Shown here one piece after another: positions 5,674 to 5,805 of a DNA stretch of 5,805 bases. Location of the stretch: contig JAGLDW010000070.1 in NCBI GenBank assembly GCA_023145395.1, forward strand, positions 1 to 5,805, in the 5' to 3' direction. Both the position numbers and the translations under genes were made by a program. This DNA comes from Lentisphaeria bacterium. Its GTDB lineage: Bacteria; Verrucomicrobiota; Lentisphaeria; Oligosphaerales; Lenti-02. The first letter of the stretch is position 1, and the number at the start of each line of letters is the position of its first letter. The notes under the pieces were generated by a model. The model saw only the letters and a program-made list of their open reading frames with translations. It made no database searches and was not told where the DNA came from.

Positions 5674-5805
5674 TTTTGCGGAAGCCGCAAGACACCATTC
5701 CCAATGGTCGTTGCTAAGGGTCCGCACGGAAATAACTTACCATTTTGGCGAAGGCGTCGGATGGTCAGACGCAAGGCACGAGGAGGGCGCAGACCTGTTG
5801 GTCTG
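5674..5805. repeat. Cluster of further short hairpins at the right end, no gene
   Basis: Three perfect six-bp hairpins follow the long palindrome: TTGCGG 5676-5681 / CCGCAA 5685-5690; ACCATT 5694-5699 / AATGGT 5703-5708; and CAGACC 5790-5795 / GGTCTG 5800-5805, the last cut by the window edge. A weaker stem pairs GCGTC 5754-5758 with GACGC 5768-5772. Between them is an AT-richer stretch (5729-5747). No reading frame here resembles a known protein or has a ribosome binding site. The hairpin density suggests a repetitive intergenic element or structured RNA. Confidence 0.45.

Noticed and set aside
5562..5774. 70-residue minus-strand open frame ending in LGRFAVTK
   Set aside because: It has no ribosome binding site and no recognisable family, and coincides almost exactly with the hairpin cluster; GC-rich palindromes easily leave both strands open. 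Not called as a gene.

Overview
The window is GC-rich, densely coding bacterial DNA. No rRNA, tRNA, CRISPR array or recognisable defence island is visible. A URO-D-domain protein without heme-pathway hallmarks, a Gfo/Idh/MocA dehydrogenase, a glucuronate isomerase remnant and an IS200-like (REP-associated) transposase together are typical of the PVC superphylum (Planctomycetes, Lentisphaerae, Verrucomicrobia) and of Hydrogenedentes-like lineages. This placement is inference from gene content; no marker gene proves it.

Layout. (1) Positions 1-520, minus strand: the first 173 residues of an IS200/Y1-type transposase, whose C-terminus lies outside the window. (2) 521-657: the non-coding end of that element, ending in an AT-rich stretch and a small hairpin. 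(3) 658-1257, plus strand: the C-terminal ~200 residues of glucuronate isomerase (UxaC), lacking about the first 270 residues. The element appears to have replaced the 5' half of uxaC, leaving a probable pseudogene. (4) 1383-3314, plus strand: a probable two-gene operon of a thymidylate synthase-family protein resembling the methanogen/archaeal type and a Gfo/Idh/MocA dehydrogenase, 45 bp apart, each with a clear ribosome binding site. (5) 3334-3382: a 12-bp perfect hairpin followed by five T, between convergent genes. (6) 3402-4508, minus strand: a URO-D/corrinoid-methyltransferase-like protein. (7) 4509-4663: a divergent intergenic region with a 10-bp palindrome. (8) 4664-5557, plus strand: a cation diffusion facilitator metal exporter. 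(9) 5558-5805: no convincing gene, but a dense run of hairpins headed by an ~89-nt imperfect palindrome.

How the genes fit together. UxaC is an enzyme of hexuronate catabolism, and Gfo/Idh/MocA and URO-D-like proteins are often found with sugar or sugar-acid catabolic genes in these phyla, so the locus may once have served uronate use. The thymidylate synthase-like gene is a nucleotide enzyme and does not obviously belong to that theme. The CDF transporter looks independent. I see no complete, clearly new multi-gene system. The most interesting points are the transposon-truncated uxaC, the archaeal-type thymidylate synthase paired with a dehydrogenase, and the unexplained palindromic region at the right end.
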